Source of the DNA: Actinomycetota bacterium
GTDB lineage: Bacteria > Actinomycetota > Actinomycetes > Mycobacteriales > Micromonosporaceae
Direction of reading: 5' to 3'
DNA length: 51,432 nucleotides
NCBI GenBank assembly: GCA_005885555.1
Contig: VAWN01000001.1
Location: 45,330 to 96,761, forward strand
Position 1 is the stretch's first letter, and every line of letters starts with the position of its first letter. This document shows, in pieces, positions 1-7,932 of this stretch. A program made the position numbers and the translations under genes. The notes under the pieces were generated by a model. It ran no database searches. It was not told where the DNA came from and worked only from the letters and a program-made list of their open reading frames with translations.

Positions 1-500
1 TCACGGTCACCGCGCCCAGCGTCACCGCCTCGTCCGTGCCGGCCACGCTGCTGACGGTGTTCAACCACGACGTGTTCGGCTACTGGGACAACACCCCCGC
101 CGGCATGACCTCCCGCAAGAACCTCGAAGACATGGACGGCGGCTACCAGGTCCTGGGCCTGTTCGACCAGACGATCTCGGCCACCGGCGCCACCGGTACC
201 CGGTCCGCGGCCAACTCCGACTCCGACTCCGGCACCTCGGTGGGCATCTCCATCCTGCTCACCGGCAACAGCAACACCACTGACAGCGCCGCGCTGACCT
301 GGACCGCCACCCCCTACACGAGCGCCACCGGCTATGAGGTCATCCGGGACGGGTCCACCACCACGAGCGTATCCGGACGGACAACCACAACGTGGACAGA
401 TACCACCACGTCGGGCGGCGCGCACAGCTACACGCTCAGCGCCGTACTGGCCACCTGGCGTTCCGTCACCATTTCGACGTCGATCTCCGCCTGCCCCTGA
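1..500 (+). CDS. Secreted surface protein, C-terminal part (5' end outside window)
   Basis: The frame is open from the left edge to the stop at 498-500, giving about 165 residues of a longer protein. The sequence is rich in Thr, Ser, Ala and Gly with almost no Lys, as in exported actinobacterial wall or sheath proteins. The last ~65 residues contain LTWTATPYTSATGYEVIRDG followed by a Thr-rich stretch and a YTLSAV motif, the look of a fibronectin type III-like beta-sandwich. The next gene downstream encodes a TasA/camelysin-like protein, and such pairs are often SipW-processed surface proteins. That functional link is inference, because neither the signal peptide of this protein nor a SipW gene lies in the window. 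Confidence 0.7.
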   Translation, partial: TVTAPSVTASSVPATLLTVFNHDVFGYWDNTPAGMTSRKNLEDMDGGYQVLGLFDQTISATGATGTRSAANSDSDSGTSVGISILLTGNSNTTDSAALTWTATPYTSATGYEVIRDGSTTTSVSGRTTTTWTDTTTSGGAHSYTLSAVLATWRSVTISTSISACP

Positions 501-562
501 GACCGAGGTCGGCCCTGACCGCAAAACCCTCAGACTCCCCGCCGCCGGCCGATTGTGGGTAC

Positions 563-1285
563 ATGAATGGTGAAGGACCGGCGACACCGGGTGGCGGCAG
601 GTACCGACCCAGGCACCGCGTGCCCGGCTCTCCCGCGGGGCCCAGGCGGCACGGGCGCTTCTTGGGCGTCGGCGCCGTCGTCGTCGGCATCCTGGCCAGC
701 TCGACGCTGATGTGGCAGTCCAGCCGGGCGGCGTTCAACGCCACCACCAGCAACAGCACCAACACCTTCGGCGCCGGAACCGTCACCATCACCAACAACA
801 CCGGTTCGGCGATGTTCACCGCGACCAGCCTGAGGCCGGGCAGCACGGCCACGGTCTGCATGGGGGTCGAGTACACCGGTTCGCTGACCCCGTCGGCGAT
901 CAAGCTCTACACCTCCGGCGCGCAGGAATCCAACAACGGTGGCGCCTACGTCGCCTGGGCCAACGACAACACCTCCGAGATGGACAGCAACCTGTCCATG
1001 GAGATCCTGATCGGCGGTACCGATCTCGCCGCCGACCCGGGCAGCAGCTGCGCGGCGGAGACGGGCTCGTTCACCGACGTCGCCGGCGCCGCGCCGGGTA
1101 CCACCATGCAGACGATGATCGCCAACAACACCAGCTTCTCGAACGGCCTGGCGTCGCAGTGGGGCACCATCACCACCAACAAGTGGCGGGTGTGGAAGTT
1201 CATCTACACGATGTCCGCTTCCGCGTCGAACACCGCCCAGGCCGACGGCCTCAAGGTGAACTTCGTCTGGGAAGCCGACAGCTGA
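563..1285 (+). CDS. TasA/camelysin-like secreted protein (SipW-type signal)
   Basis: A 240-residue protein starting at ATG 563. The frame is open further upstream, but that stretch overlaps the preceding gene and is Arg/His-rich shadow sequence. A basic N-terminus is followed by a hydrophobic segment (FLGVGAVVVGILASSTLMW) and then SSRAAFNATTSNSTNTFGAG. This is the arrangement of SipW-dependent signal peptides, where the mature protein starts at a short Ala/Phe-rich site and runs into Thr/Asn-rich beta structure with TVTITNN. TasA and camelysin relatives form extracellular fibres or protease-like surface proteins in Firmicutes; the role in actinomycetes is not settled. Two Cys in the mature part could form a disulfide. 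Fibre formation is inference. Confidence 0.6.
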   Translation: MNGEGPATPGGGRYRPRHRVPGSPAGPRRHGRFLGVGAVVVGILASSTLMWQSSRAAFNATTSNSTNTFGAGTVTITNNTGSAMFTATSLRPGSTATVCMGVEYTGSLTPSAIKLYTSGAQESNNGGAYVAWANDNTSEMDSNLSMEILIGGTDLAADPGSSCAAETGSFTDVAGAAPGTTMQTMIANNTSFSNGLASQWGTITTNKWRVWKFIYTMSASASNTAQADGLKVNFVWEADS

Positions 1286-1289
1286 CCGG

Positions 1290-2246
1290 TCACCGCACCC
1301 GGCCACGCGGCTTGAGTCGCGTGGTCGGCATCGCCGGCGCGGGCAGCGGATCACCGTCGAACCCGTGCACCGTGCCGAACCGCGTGCCGCCCATCCACTC
1401 CTCCCGGTCGGCCACGATCTCGTCGTGGTCGCGGCCGACGAAGTTCCACCACATCACCAGCTGCTCCTCGAACGGCTCGCCGCCGAGCAGCAGCAGCCGT
1501 GCCGGCCGGTCGGCGGTCACCGCCAGGTCGCGCCGCCCGGTGCCCAGATACAACAGCGGCCCGGGGGACAGGGCCACGCCGTCCACCGATACGTCACCGG
1601 ACACCGCGAGCACGGCGTGTTCGAAATCCGGTTCCAGCGGCAGCCGGTCGTCGGCGCCCGCGTCGAGCGCCACCTCGGCGCCCACGAGCCGGCTGTAGGT
1701 CCGCGCCGGTGACGGCCCACCCAGAAAAACCGTTGTGCGGGTACCGTTTCCGGCGCGCACCGGCAGCTGCGGGTGGTGCTCGAAGTGCGGTTCGCCGTGC
1801 CGGTACCGGTCGGCCAGCGCGGTCCACAGCTGCACCCCGTGCAGCGTCGGCGAATGCCGCACCGGTGTCTGTTCGGCGTGTGAGATCGCGTGCCCGGCGG
1901 TCATCAGGTTGAGCTGCCCCGGCCGGATCAGCTGGGTGTTGCCGAGGCTGTCCCGGTGCAGCACCTCACCGGCGAACAGCCAGCTGACCGTCTGCAGGCC
2001 GGTGTGCGGATGCGGCGGTACCCGCATGCCGGGCCGGCTGGTGAGATCCTCCGGCCCGTAGTAGTCCAGGAAGCACCAGGCGCCGACCATGCGACGGTCC
2101 CGGTTGGGCAGGGTGCGGCTGACCGCCATCGCCCGGGTACCGCCGAGCACCACCTCGCGTCCGGTCAGCAGTTCGTGCACCGGGCCGGGCGCCGCCGCCC
2201 GGCCGTCACACACCGTCTCCTGCGGGGCGGTGTCGAGGTTGCTCAT
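1290..2246 (-). CDS. Pirin family protein
   Basis: A 318-residue bicupin. It starts at ATG 2246, where ATGA overlaps the stop of the acetyltransferase gene, so the two are probably translationally coupled; an upstream open stretch lies inside that neighbour and is not used. The N-terminal cupin carries the pirin signature: MRVPPHPHTGLQTVSWLFAGEV, with the metal-binding His residues of PHPHTG, then HAEQTP. The C-terminal half ends with a GGEPFEEQLVMWWNF-like motif seen in pirins. Pirins bind Fe or other metals, and several have quercetin 2,3-dioxygenase activity; the physiological substrate here is unknown. A second pirin gene lies divergently at 2643. Confidence 0.85.
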   Translation of the reverse strand: MSNLDTAPQETVCDGRAAAPGPVHELLTGREVVLGGTRAMAVSRTLPNRDRRMVGAWCFLDYYGPEDLTSRPGMRVPPHPHTGLQTVSWLFAGEVLHRDSLGNTQLIRPGQLNLMTAGHAISHAEQTPVRHSPTLHGVQLWTALADRYRHGEPHFEHHPQLPVRAGNGTRTTVFLGGPSPARTYSRLVGAEVALDAGADDRLPLEPDFEHAVLAVSGDVSVDGVALSPGPLLYLGTGRRDLAVTADRPARLLLLGGEPFEEQLVMWWNFVGRDHDEIVADREEWMGGTRFGTVHGFDGDPLPAPAMPTTRLKPRGRVR

Positions 2247-2557
2247 CACGCCAGCTTGAAGCGGGTCACCTGGGTCTGCGGTACCAGGTCGAGGTACTCG
2301 GGGTGCTGCTTGAGGAAGGACTGGATGAACGGGCACAGCGGCCAGACCCTGAGTCCTTCGGCCCGGGCGGCGTCGAGCGCGCTGCGGGCCAGCAACGAGC
2401 CGTACCCGTGGCCCTCGTATGCGGGATCGACCTCGGTGTGCACGAGTTCGATGTTGTCACCGCGGCGGGAGTAGGCGACCAGTCCGGCGGGCTTGTCGTC
2501 GACGAGCAGGTCGAAGCGGCTGTGGTCGGAGTTGTCCACGACGTTGGCAGAGGCCAT
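2246..2557 (-). CDS. Small GNAT-like acetyltransferase (NATD1/Gtt1 type)
   Basis: A 103-residue protein from ATG 2557. The core TEVDPAYEGHGYGSLLARSAL is the acetyl-CoA pyrophosphate-binding loop in its short-family form (EGHGYGS). It is followed by GLRVWPLCPFIQSFLKQHPEY, the typical C-terminal signature of the minimal NATD1-like GNAT family (about 90-100 residues, lacking the N-terminal GNAT strands). Function in bacteria is not established. The stop overlaps the pirin start by one base, and the gene is divergent from the second pirin with 85 bp between starts, so the three genes share a regulatory region. Confidence 0.85.
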   Translation of the reverse strand: MASANVVDNSDHSRFDLLVDDKPAGLVAYSRRGDNIELVHTEVDPAYEGHGYGSLLARSALDAARAEGLRVWPLCPFIQSFLKQHPEYLDLVPQTQVTRFKLA

Positions 2558-2582
2558 GCGGACATCCTAGACCGGGGAATAG

Positions 2583-2612
2583 TTGACGCCGCAAATACCT
2601 TGTCCCGATAGT
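2583..2612 (+). promoter_or_regulatory. Probable sigma-A-type promoter of the second pirin gene
   Basis: TTGACG at 2583-2588 and GATAGT at 2607-2612 are separated by 18 bases, about 30 bases before the ATG at 2643. AAGGAAGG at 2630-2637 is a good ribosome binding site. It lies in the divergent gap with the acetyltransferase gene. The hexamers are read directly; promoter activity is inferred. Confidence 0.6.
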
Positions 2613-2642
2613 CTGAACCGGACCAGTTGAAGGAAGGCCACC

Positions 2643-3662
2643 ATGCCCGCCGTCACCGTCGTGAACCCGCTCGCCCTGCCGCGCGTACCGCGGCCCAACC
2701 CGCTCACCGACGCCGACCGGCCGGTGCTCTCGGTCACCACCGCCCCGAAGGGGTTCGAGGGCGAGGGTTTCCCGGTCCGGCGCGCTTTCGCCGGAGTGGA
2801 CCTGCGGGCGCTGGATCCGTTCGTGCACATGGACCAGATGGGTGAGGTGGAGTACGGCCCGGGCGAGCCGAAGGGTACCGCCTGGCACCCGCACCGCGGC
2901 TTCGAGACCGTCACGTACATGATCGACGGCGAGATGAAGCACCAGGACTCGCACGGCGGCGGCGGCCTGATCGGCGGCGGCGACACCCAGTGGATGACCG
3001 CCGGCTCCGGCATCCTGCACATCGAGACGCCGCCCGAGCACCTGGTGGTCAGCGGCGGCCTCTTCCACGGCATCCAGCTGTGGGTCAACCTGCCCCGGGC
3101 GCAGAAGTTCGCGGTGCCGCGGTACCAGGACATCACCGCCGGCAAGGTGGCCCTGCTCTCCTCGCCGGACGGCGGCGCGCTCATCCGGGTCATCGCCGGT
3201 GAGCTCGGCGGCCACCCCGGGCCGGGCAGCACCTACACGCCGATCACCCTGCTGCACGTGACCCTCGCGCCGGGCGCCTCGCTGACCCTGCCCTGGCGGC
3301 GCGACTTCAACGCGCTGGTGTACGCGCTGGGCGGCAACGGCACCGTCGGCACCGAGGGCCGGCCGTTGCGGTCCGGGCAGCTCGCCGTCCTCGGTGACGG
3401 TGGCGCCATCACCATCGGGGCGGATGCGCACCAGGATTCCCGTACGTCCGGCTTCGACGTCTTCGTCCTCGGCGGCGAGCCGATCCGCGAGCCCGTCGCC
3501 GCGTACGGCCCGTTCGTCATGAACACCCGCGCCGAACTGCTCCAGGCGTTCGAGGATTACCAGGCCGGCCGGCTGGGCGCCATTCCGGCCGCGCACGCCG
3601 ACGTCGATGCCGCGACACCCGATGCCGCGACACCCGACGCCGCGACGCCCGACGCTGAATAG
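2643..3662 (+). CDS. Pirin family protein
   Basis: A 339-residue bicupin from ATG 2643 with a strong ribosome binding site. The N-terminal cupin has the full pirin metal site: GTAWHPHRGFETVTYMIDGE (His-Pro-His-Arg-Gly), a later DSHG, and SGILHIETPP with its His/Glu pair. GIQLWVNLP is the conserved strand after it. The C-terminal cupin ends in VLGGEPIREPVAAYGPFVMN, also typical. The extreme C-terminus is an odd Asp/Ala/Thr/Pro tail made of three 5-residue repeats. The protein is related to, but clearly distinct from, the pirin at 1290-2246. Both may bind iron; the substrate is unknown. Confidence 0.88.
   Translation: MPAVTVVNPLALPRVPRPNPLTDADRPVLSVTTAPKGFEGEGFPVRRAFAGVDLRALDPFVHMDQMGEVEYGPGEPKGTAWHPHRGFETVTYMIDGEMKHQDSHGGGGLIGGGDTQWMTAGSGILHIETPPEHLVVSGGLFHGIQLWVNLPRAQKFAVPRYQDITAGKVALLSSPDGGALIRVIAGELGGHPGPGSTYTPITLLHVTLAPGASLTLPWRRDFNALVYALGGNGTVGTEGRPLRSGQLAVLGDGGAITIGADAHQDSRTSGFDVFVLGGEPIREPVAAYGPFVMNTRAELLQAFEDYQAGRLGAIPAAHADVDAATPDAATPDAATPDAE
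3606..3650 (+). repeat. In-frame 15-bp tandem repeat, three copies
   Basis: Copies at 3606-3620, 3621-3635 and 3636-3650; the first two are identical and the third differs at two positions. They encode DAATP three times at the end of the pirin, just before the stop. Confidence 0.85.
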
Positions 3663-3930
3663 GGGATCAGTTCACCCATGTTCCCCTACGCGGCCGGGTG
3701 GCGGCACGGAACGGCGGAGTGCCGGGTATCCGTCCGTCGCCCAGGTTCGCCCAGGTGGCGCGCAGTGACCGGCGGCACGCCGACCGTGCCGGCCTGAGCC
3801 ATACTGAACCTCGTCGTAATCTCGATACCGGCGACCGATGGCCGGCCCTGACGGCCATGGTTAGCATCTAAATCGACCCATCTCCACCGACGCCGCAAGG
3901 TGAACGCGATCCCGGAAGAGAGAACGAGAA
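3663..3930. other. Intergenic region before the polysaccharide locus
   Basis: 268 bases with no credible gene on either strand. A locally AT-richer patch at 3860-3875 (TTAGCATCTAAATC) could hold a -10 element for the Wzz-like gene, but I see no well-spaced -35. GGAAGAG at 3914-3920 is a plausible ribosome binding site for the TTG start at 3931. Confidence 0.4.
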
Positions 3931-5052
3931 TTGGACTTTTGGGACCTCACTAAGCTCATCTTCCGGCGTTGGAAGATCGCGTTGCCGCTGCTGCTCGTCA
4001 CCATCGCGGCGACGACCGCGGTGGCGCTGATCGCGAAGCCAGACTACGTGATGACGTCGTACATCCAGTTCGTCCCGGCGAAGGTCGCGCCGACCGACAA
4101 CCCGACGGCCGCGTCGCTGCGCAACCCGTGGAACCAGCTCGGTCTCAACACGCTCGGCCAGGCCTGCATCTACTCGACCCAGGACCAGGAGTTCCTCGAC
4201 TCGCTCAAGGCGGGCGGTCACACCACCAGCTTCACGCTGACGGCGCAGTACCCGAACCCGATCATCTACATCCAGGTGGTGGCCGCGACGGCGGCCGACG
4301 CCGTCGCCACCACGAACCTGGTCATCAGCCGGCTGCGCGATTCCGCGGACGCGTTGCAGAAGCAGTCCGGGGTACACGACCCGGACATCATCGCGACCCA
4401 GCGGCTCGACCAGGGCCAGAACCTCCAGCCGTCCGGCGGCAAGGTCAAGCGCGCGCTCATCGCGGTACTCGTGGTCGGGCTGATGGTCACCGCCGGCGTC
4501 ACCGTCCTGTACGACGCGATGAGCCGGCGCCGGGCCGGCCGGCGCGAGGAGCGGGACAAGGTCGACCCGCTGGCCGTCGAGATCGCGCTCGCCCGGGAGG
4601 CGGCCGTCGCCAGCACCTCCAACGCCAAGGAGGTACCGCTGCTGCCCAAGGTGACGGCGGTGCGCGCCGACGAGGTACCGGCGCCGGGCAACGACGCGGT
4701 GACGATGATCCATCCGAAGATCGTGATTCCCCCGCAGGCCGCCCCCGAGGAGCCCGCCGAGCAGCCGACCCCGGCCGCGCAGCAGCCGACCCCGGCCGCC
4801 CCGGTACCCGTGAAGGCGCTGAACGCCCCACCGACCCCGCCCGCGCCCGCCGAGCGACCGGTGAACGTCAAGTCGACCCGCCCGCTGAAGGCCGGCACCT
4901 ACCGGTCCATCAACGCGCAGACCGAGTCCGCCGACGAGGAACACGGCACCGTCCCGGTTTCGGCGACGAAGTCCAACTCGGTCCCGTCGGAGGTGCGGAT
5001 CGTCCTGCAACCCGAATGGGTGTCCGGCGAAAACGGCGGCAAGCAGCGCTGA
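3931..5052 (+). CDS. Wzz-like polysaccharide chain-length/co-polymerase protein
   Basis: A 373-residue protein starting at TTG 3931 (MDFWDLTKLIFRRWKIALPL). A first membrane segment spans about residues 15-34 (ALPLLLVTIAATTAVALIA). A ~130-residue extracytoplasmic domain follows, and a second membrane segment lies near residues 173-192 (ALIAVLVVGLMVTAGVTVLY). This two-helix layout, with FWDLTKLIFRRW at the start, is that of Wzz/CpsC chain-length regulators. No Walker motifs of a fused BY-kinase are present. Instead there is a ~175-residue Pro/Ala-rich cytoplasmic tail, longer than usual. It probably controls chain length or export with the Wzy and Wzx proteins further down the locus. It is the first gene of the polysaccharide block. 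Confidence 0.75.
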   Translation: MDFWDLTKLIFRRWKIALPLLLVTIAATTAVALIAKPDYVMTSYIQFVPAKVAPTDNPTAASLRNPWNQLGLNTLGQACIYSTQDQEFLDSLKAGGHTTSFTLTAQYPNPIIYIQVVAATAADAVATTNLVISRLRDSADALQKQSGVHDPDIIATQRLDQGQNLQPSGGKVKRALIAVLVVGLMVTAGVTVLYDAMSRRRAGRREERDKVDPLAVEIALAREAAVASTSNAKEVPLLPKVTAVRADEVPAPGNDAVTMIHPKIVIPPQAAPEEPAEQPTPAAQQPTPAAPVPVKALNAPPTPPAPAERPVNVKSTRPLKAGTYRSINAQTESADEEHGTVPVSATKSNSVPSEVRIVLQPEWVSGENGGKQR

Positions 5053-5183
5053 GCCACCCGGTCGGGTACCCGTGGTCGTCGGTCTACCGCCCCTGACTGA
5101 ACGGGTGGCGGGCCGGCACGCCGGGTACCGATATCCTGTCCGCGCGCCTTGTGGCGCAAGCAAATAACCGGTGGGGGAACCGA

Positions 5184-6413
5184 ATGACCGCGGCGACGTG
5201 CCGACTCTGCGACGCGCAACTGACCGAGACCTTCGTCGACCTGGGGATGTCCCCGCTGTGCGAAAGCTACGTACCCGAGCACGCACTCGACGGCCCGGAA
5301 ACCTTCTACCCGCTGCATGTCCGGATCTGCCGGGAGTGCCTGCTGGTGCAGTTGCCGGCATACGTGCCCGGTGAGGACATCTTCTCCGACTACGCCTACT
5401 TCTCGTCGTACTCCGACTCGTGGGTCGCGCACGCCAAGCGGTACGCCGACGAGATGACCGGGCGGCTGGGCCTTTCCGCCGGCTCGCTCGTGGTCGAGGT
5501 GGCCAGCAACGACGGGTACCTGTTGCAGCACTTCGTCGCCGCCGGCATCCCGGTCGTCGGCGTGGAACCCGCGGCGAACATCGCGGAAGTGGCCCGCGCC
5601 AAGGGAATCCGCACCGAGGTGGAGTTCCTCGGCGGGCGGACCGGTGCCGCGGTCGCGGCGAAGTACGGTAGGGCGGATCTGGTCGCCGGCAACAACGTCT
5701 ACGCGCACGTGCCGGACATCCGTGACTTCACCGCGGGACTCGCCGCCATGGTCAAGCCGACCGGCCTGGTGACGCTGGAGTTCCCGCACCTGCTGCGGCT
5801 CATCGAGCGCAACCAGTACGACACCATCTACCACGAGCACTACCAGTACCTGTCGCTGCTGACCGCGTCCCGGGCGCTGGCCACCGGCGGACTGGTCGTC
5901 GTCGACGTCGACGAGCTGTCCACGCACGGCGGTTCGCTGCGGGTACACGCCCGGCCGGCGGACAGCGCCGGTGAGCCGTCGCCGAACGTGAAGGCGGTGC
6001 TGGCCGCCGAGGAGGACGCCGGGCTGCACACGCTCGACGGCCACGCCGGGTTCGCCGAGGCGGTTTTCGGCATCAAGCGCGATGTGTTGACTTTCCTGTT
6101 GACTGCGCGCGCCGAGGGCAAGACCGTGGTCGGGTACGGCGCTCCGGGCAAAGGCAACACACTGCTCAACCACTGCGGCATCCGGTCGGACCTGATGAGT
6201 TACACCGTCGACCGCAGCCCGCACAAGCAGCGGAAGTTCCTTCCGGGTACGCACATCCCGATCCACCACCCGGACCGGATCGCGCAGGACCGGCCGGACT
6301 ACATCCTGGTACTGCCATGGAACCTCCGTACCGAAATCACCGCGCAGCTGAGCTACGTGCGGGACTGGGGCGGCCGGCTGGTCTTCCCGATCCCCGCCCT
6401 GGAGGTGGTGTGA
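5184..6413 (+). CDS. NovU/TylCIII-type sugar C-methyltransferase
   Basis: A 409-residue protein. ATG 5184 is chosen because GTGGGGGA at 5171-5178 is a ribosome binding site and the protein then begins directly at the zinc motif CRLCDAQL. A second Cys pair, CRECLLVQL, completes the N-terminal zinc-binding domain. The SAM-binding core has VVEVASNDGYLL and GVEPAANIAEVA. The motif HEHYQYLS and a C-terminal VVGYGAPGKGNTLLN Rossmann-like domain complete the three-domain architecture of enzymes that C-methylate keto-deoxy sugars on a nucleotide diphosphate. The gene ends one base before the nucleotidyltransferase ATG, so the two form an operon. The likely product is a branched (C-methyl) sugar nucleotide; the exact position and substrate are not readable from sequence. 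Confidence 0.85.
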   Translation: MTAATCRLCDAQLTETFVDLGMSPLCESYVPEHALDGPETFYPLHVRICRECLLVQLPAYVPGEDIFSDYAYFSSYSDSWVAHAKRYADEMTGRLGLSAGSLVVEVASNDGYLLQHFVAAGIPVVGVEPAANIAEVARAKGIRTEVEFLGGRTGAAVAAKYGRADLVAGNNVYAHVPDIRDFTAGLAAMVKPTGLVTLEFPHLLRLIERNQYDTIYHEHYQYLSLLTASRALATGGLVVVDVDELSTHGGSLRVHARPADSAGEPSPNVKAVLAAEEDAGLHTLDGHAGFAEAVFGIKRDVLTFLLTARAEGKTVVGYGAPGKGNTLLNHCGIRSDLMSYTVDRSPHKQRKFLPGTHIPIHHPDRIAQDRPDYILVLPWNLRTEITAQLSYVRDWGGRLVFPIPALEVV

Positions 6414-6414
6414 C

Positions 6415-7281
6415 ATGAAGGTCGTGCTGTTCTGCGGCGGACTGGGCATGCGGATGCGCGAGGGGCCGAGCAGCGCACCGAAGCCGATGAACATGATCGG
6501 CGACCGGCCCCTGCTGTGGCACGTGATGCGCTACTACGCACACTTCGGCCACACCGACTTCATCCTCTGCCTCGGATACGGCGCCGCGGCGGTCAAGGAC
6601 TACTTCCTGCACTACGACGAGACGCAGTCCAACGACTTCACGCTCACCGCCGGCAGCCGTGACATCGAGATGCACCGCACGGACATCCACGACTGGAAGA
6701 TCTCGTTCATCGACACGGGGCTGCACTCGTCGATCGGCGAGCGGCTGATGCGGGTACGGGCGCTGGTGGAGAACGAGGACATCTTCCTCGCCAACTACGC
6801 CGACACGCTCACCGACGCACCACTCGACGAGCTGGTCGCGCGGTTCCGGCGCGCGCCGAACGCGGTGGCGAGCATGCTCGCGGTACCGCCGGTGTCCACC
6901 CACCATCTCGTCGACATCGCCGGCTCGGGTGAGGTGACCGGGGTACGGCCGGTGTCCGAGATGATGCAGTGGGAGAACGGCGGGTACTTCGTCATGCGGC
7001 CGGGCATCTTCGACGTGCTGCGCGAGGGGGAGGACATGGTGCCGCAGGCGTTCGCCCGGCTGGTACCGCAGCGTCAGCTGCTCGCCCAGCGGTACGACGG
7101 GTTCTGGCGCGCGGCCGACACGTTCAAGGACCGGGCCGAGCTTGAGGACATGTTCCACCGTGGACAGTGCCCGTGGATGCTGTGGGATCCGCACCGCGGC
7201 GGCGAGTCGGTATTGACGGTGTCGGCGCTGATTCCCGAGCAGGCCTCGCCGCACGACGCCGACGCGGCGCTGGCCGGGTAA
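6415..7281 (+). CDS. Sugar-1-phosphate nucleotidyltransferase, glucose-1-P cytidylyltransferase-like
   Basis: A 288-residue protein from ATG 6415. The N-terminus MKVVLFCGGLGMRMREG with PKPMNMIGDRPLLWHVMRYY is the nucleotidyltransferase signature (GG-x-G-x-R ... KP). Further features match RfbF-like glucose-1-phosphate cytidylyltransferases: HFGHTDFILCLGYGAAAVKDYF, FIDTGLHSSIGERL, and WENGGYFVMRPGIFD. It supplies an NDP-hexose, perhaps CDP-glucose, to the adjacent methyltransferase. No CDP-glucose dehydratase is seen in the window, so the nucleotide and pathway are inferred. The gene is tightly linked on both sides (1 and 6 bases). Confidence 0.8.
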   Translation: MKVVLFCGGLGMRMREGPSSAPKPMNMIGDRPLLWHVMRYYAHFGHTDFILCLGYGAAAVKDYFLHYDETQSNDFTLTAGSRDIEMHRTDIHDWKISFIDTGLHSSIGERLMRVRALVENEDIFLANYADTLTDAPLDELVARFRRAPNAVASMLAVPPVSTHHLVDIAGSGEVTGVRPVSEMMQWENGGYFVMRPGIFDVLREGEDMVPQAFARLVPQRQLLAQRYDGFWRAADTFKDRAELEDMFHRGQCPWMLWDPHRGGESVLTVSALIPEQASPHDADAALAG

Positions 7282-7287
7282 GGCGAC

Positions 7288-7932
7288 GTGCGGGGGCTGT
7301 CGCTGGCCGGGGTCCGGTCACTGGTCGCGGTCGGGGCACACCCCGACGACATCGAGATCGCCGCGGGCGGGTTGCTGCTGTCGCTGGCCGCCGCCACTGC
7401 GGGGGTACGGGTGCACTACGTGCTCTGCACCGGTACCCCGGAAAGGCAGGCCGAGGCGCGCGGCGCCGCGGCGGCGTTCCTTCCCGGTGCGGAGATTTCC
7501 TTTGCCCTGCACCGGTTGCCGGACGGGCGGCTGCCCGCGCACTGGAACACGGTGAAGGAGATCCTGCACGAGGCGGCGACGGTGCTCGCGCCGGATCTGG
7601 TCATCTGCCCGGCCGCCAACGACGCGCACCAGGATCACCGGTTGCTTGCCGAGCAGGCGCCGACGGTGTTCCGCGACCAGCTCGTGCTGCACTACGAGAT
7701 CCCCAAGTGGGACGGGGATCTGGCCCGCCGCAACGTCTACGTACCGCTGTCCGACGAGATCGCGCGGCGCAAGGTGGAGCTGCTGCACGCGTCGTTCCCG
7801 TCGCAGAAGGACCGCGACTGGTGGGACGACGAGGTGTTCCTCGGCCTCGCCCGGTTGCGCGGCATGGAATGCCGGTCGCGCTACGCCGAGGCGTTCGACT
7901 GCACGAAAGCGGTGCTGCGGCTCACGCCGTGA
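7288..7932 (+). CDS. PIG-L/LmbE family N-deacetylase
   Basis: A 214-residue protein from GTG 7288. The zinc site is clear: AHPDDIE at residues 17-23 and DAHQDHR at 112-118, with His18, Asp21 and His117 as expected metal ligands and Asp20 the likely catalytic base. The family removes N-acetyl groups from sugars such as GlcNAc-inositol or teicoplanin-type aglycones. In this three-gene operon with a C-methyltransferase and a nucleotidyltransferase it most likely acts on an amino sugar of the polysaccharide or its precursor. The 3' end overlaps the convergent methyltransferase gene by 11 bases. Confidence 0.85.
   Translation: MRGLSLAGVRSLVAVGAHPDDIEIAAGGLLLSLAAATAGVRVHYVLCTGTPERQAEARGAAAAFLPGAEISFALHRLPDGRLPAHWNTVKEILHEAATVLAPDLVICPAANDAHQDHRLLAEQAPTVFRDQLVLHYEIPKWDGDLARRNVYVPLSDEIARRKVELLHASFPSQKDRDWWDDEVFLGLARLRGMECRSRYAEAFDCTKAVLRLTP

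Noticed and set aside
392-562. A longer start for the TasA-like protein
   Set aside because: The added residues overlap the previous gene, are His/Arg-rich and would place the signal peptide far from the N-terminus.
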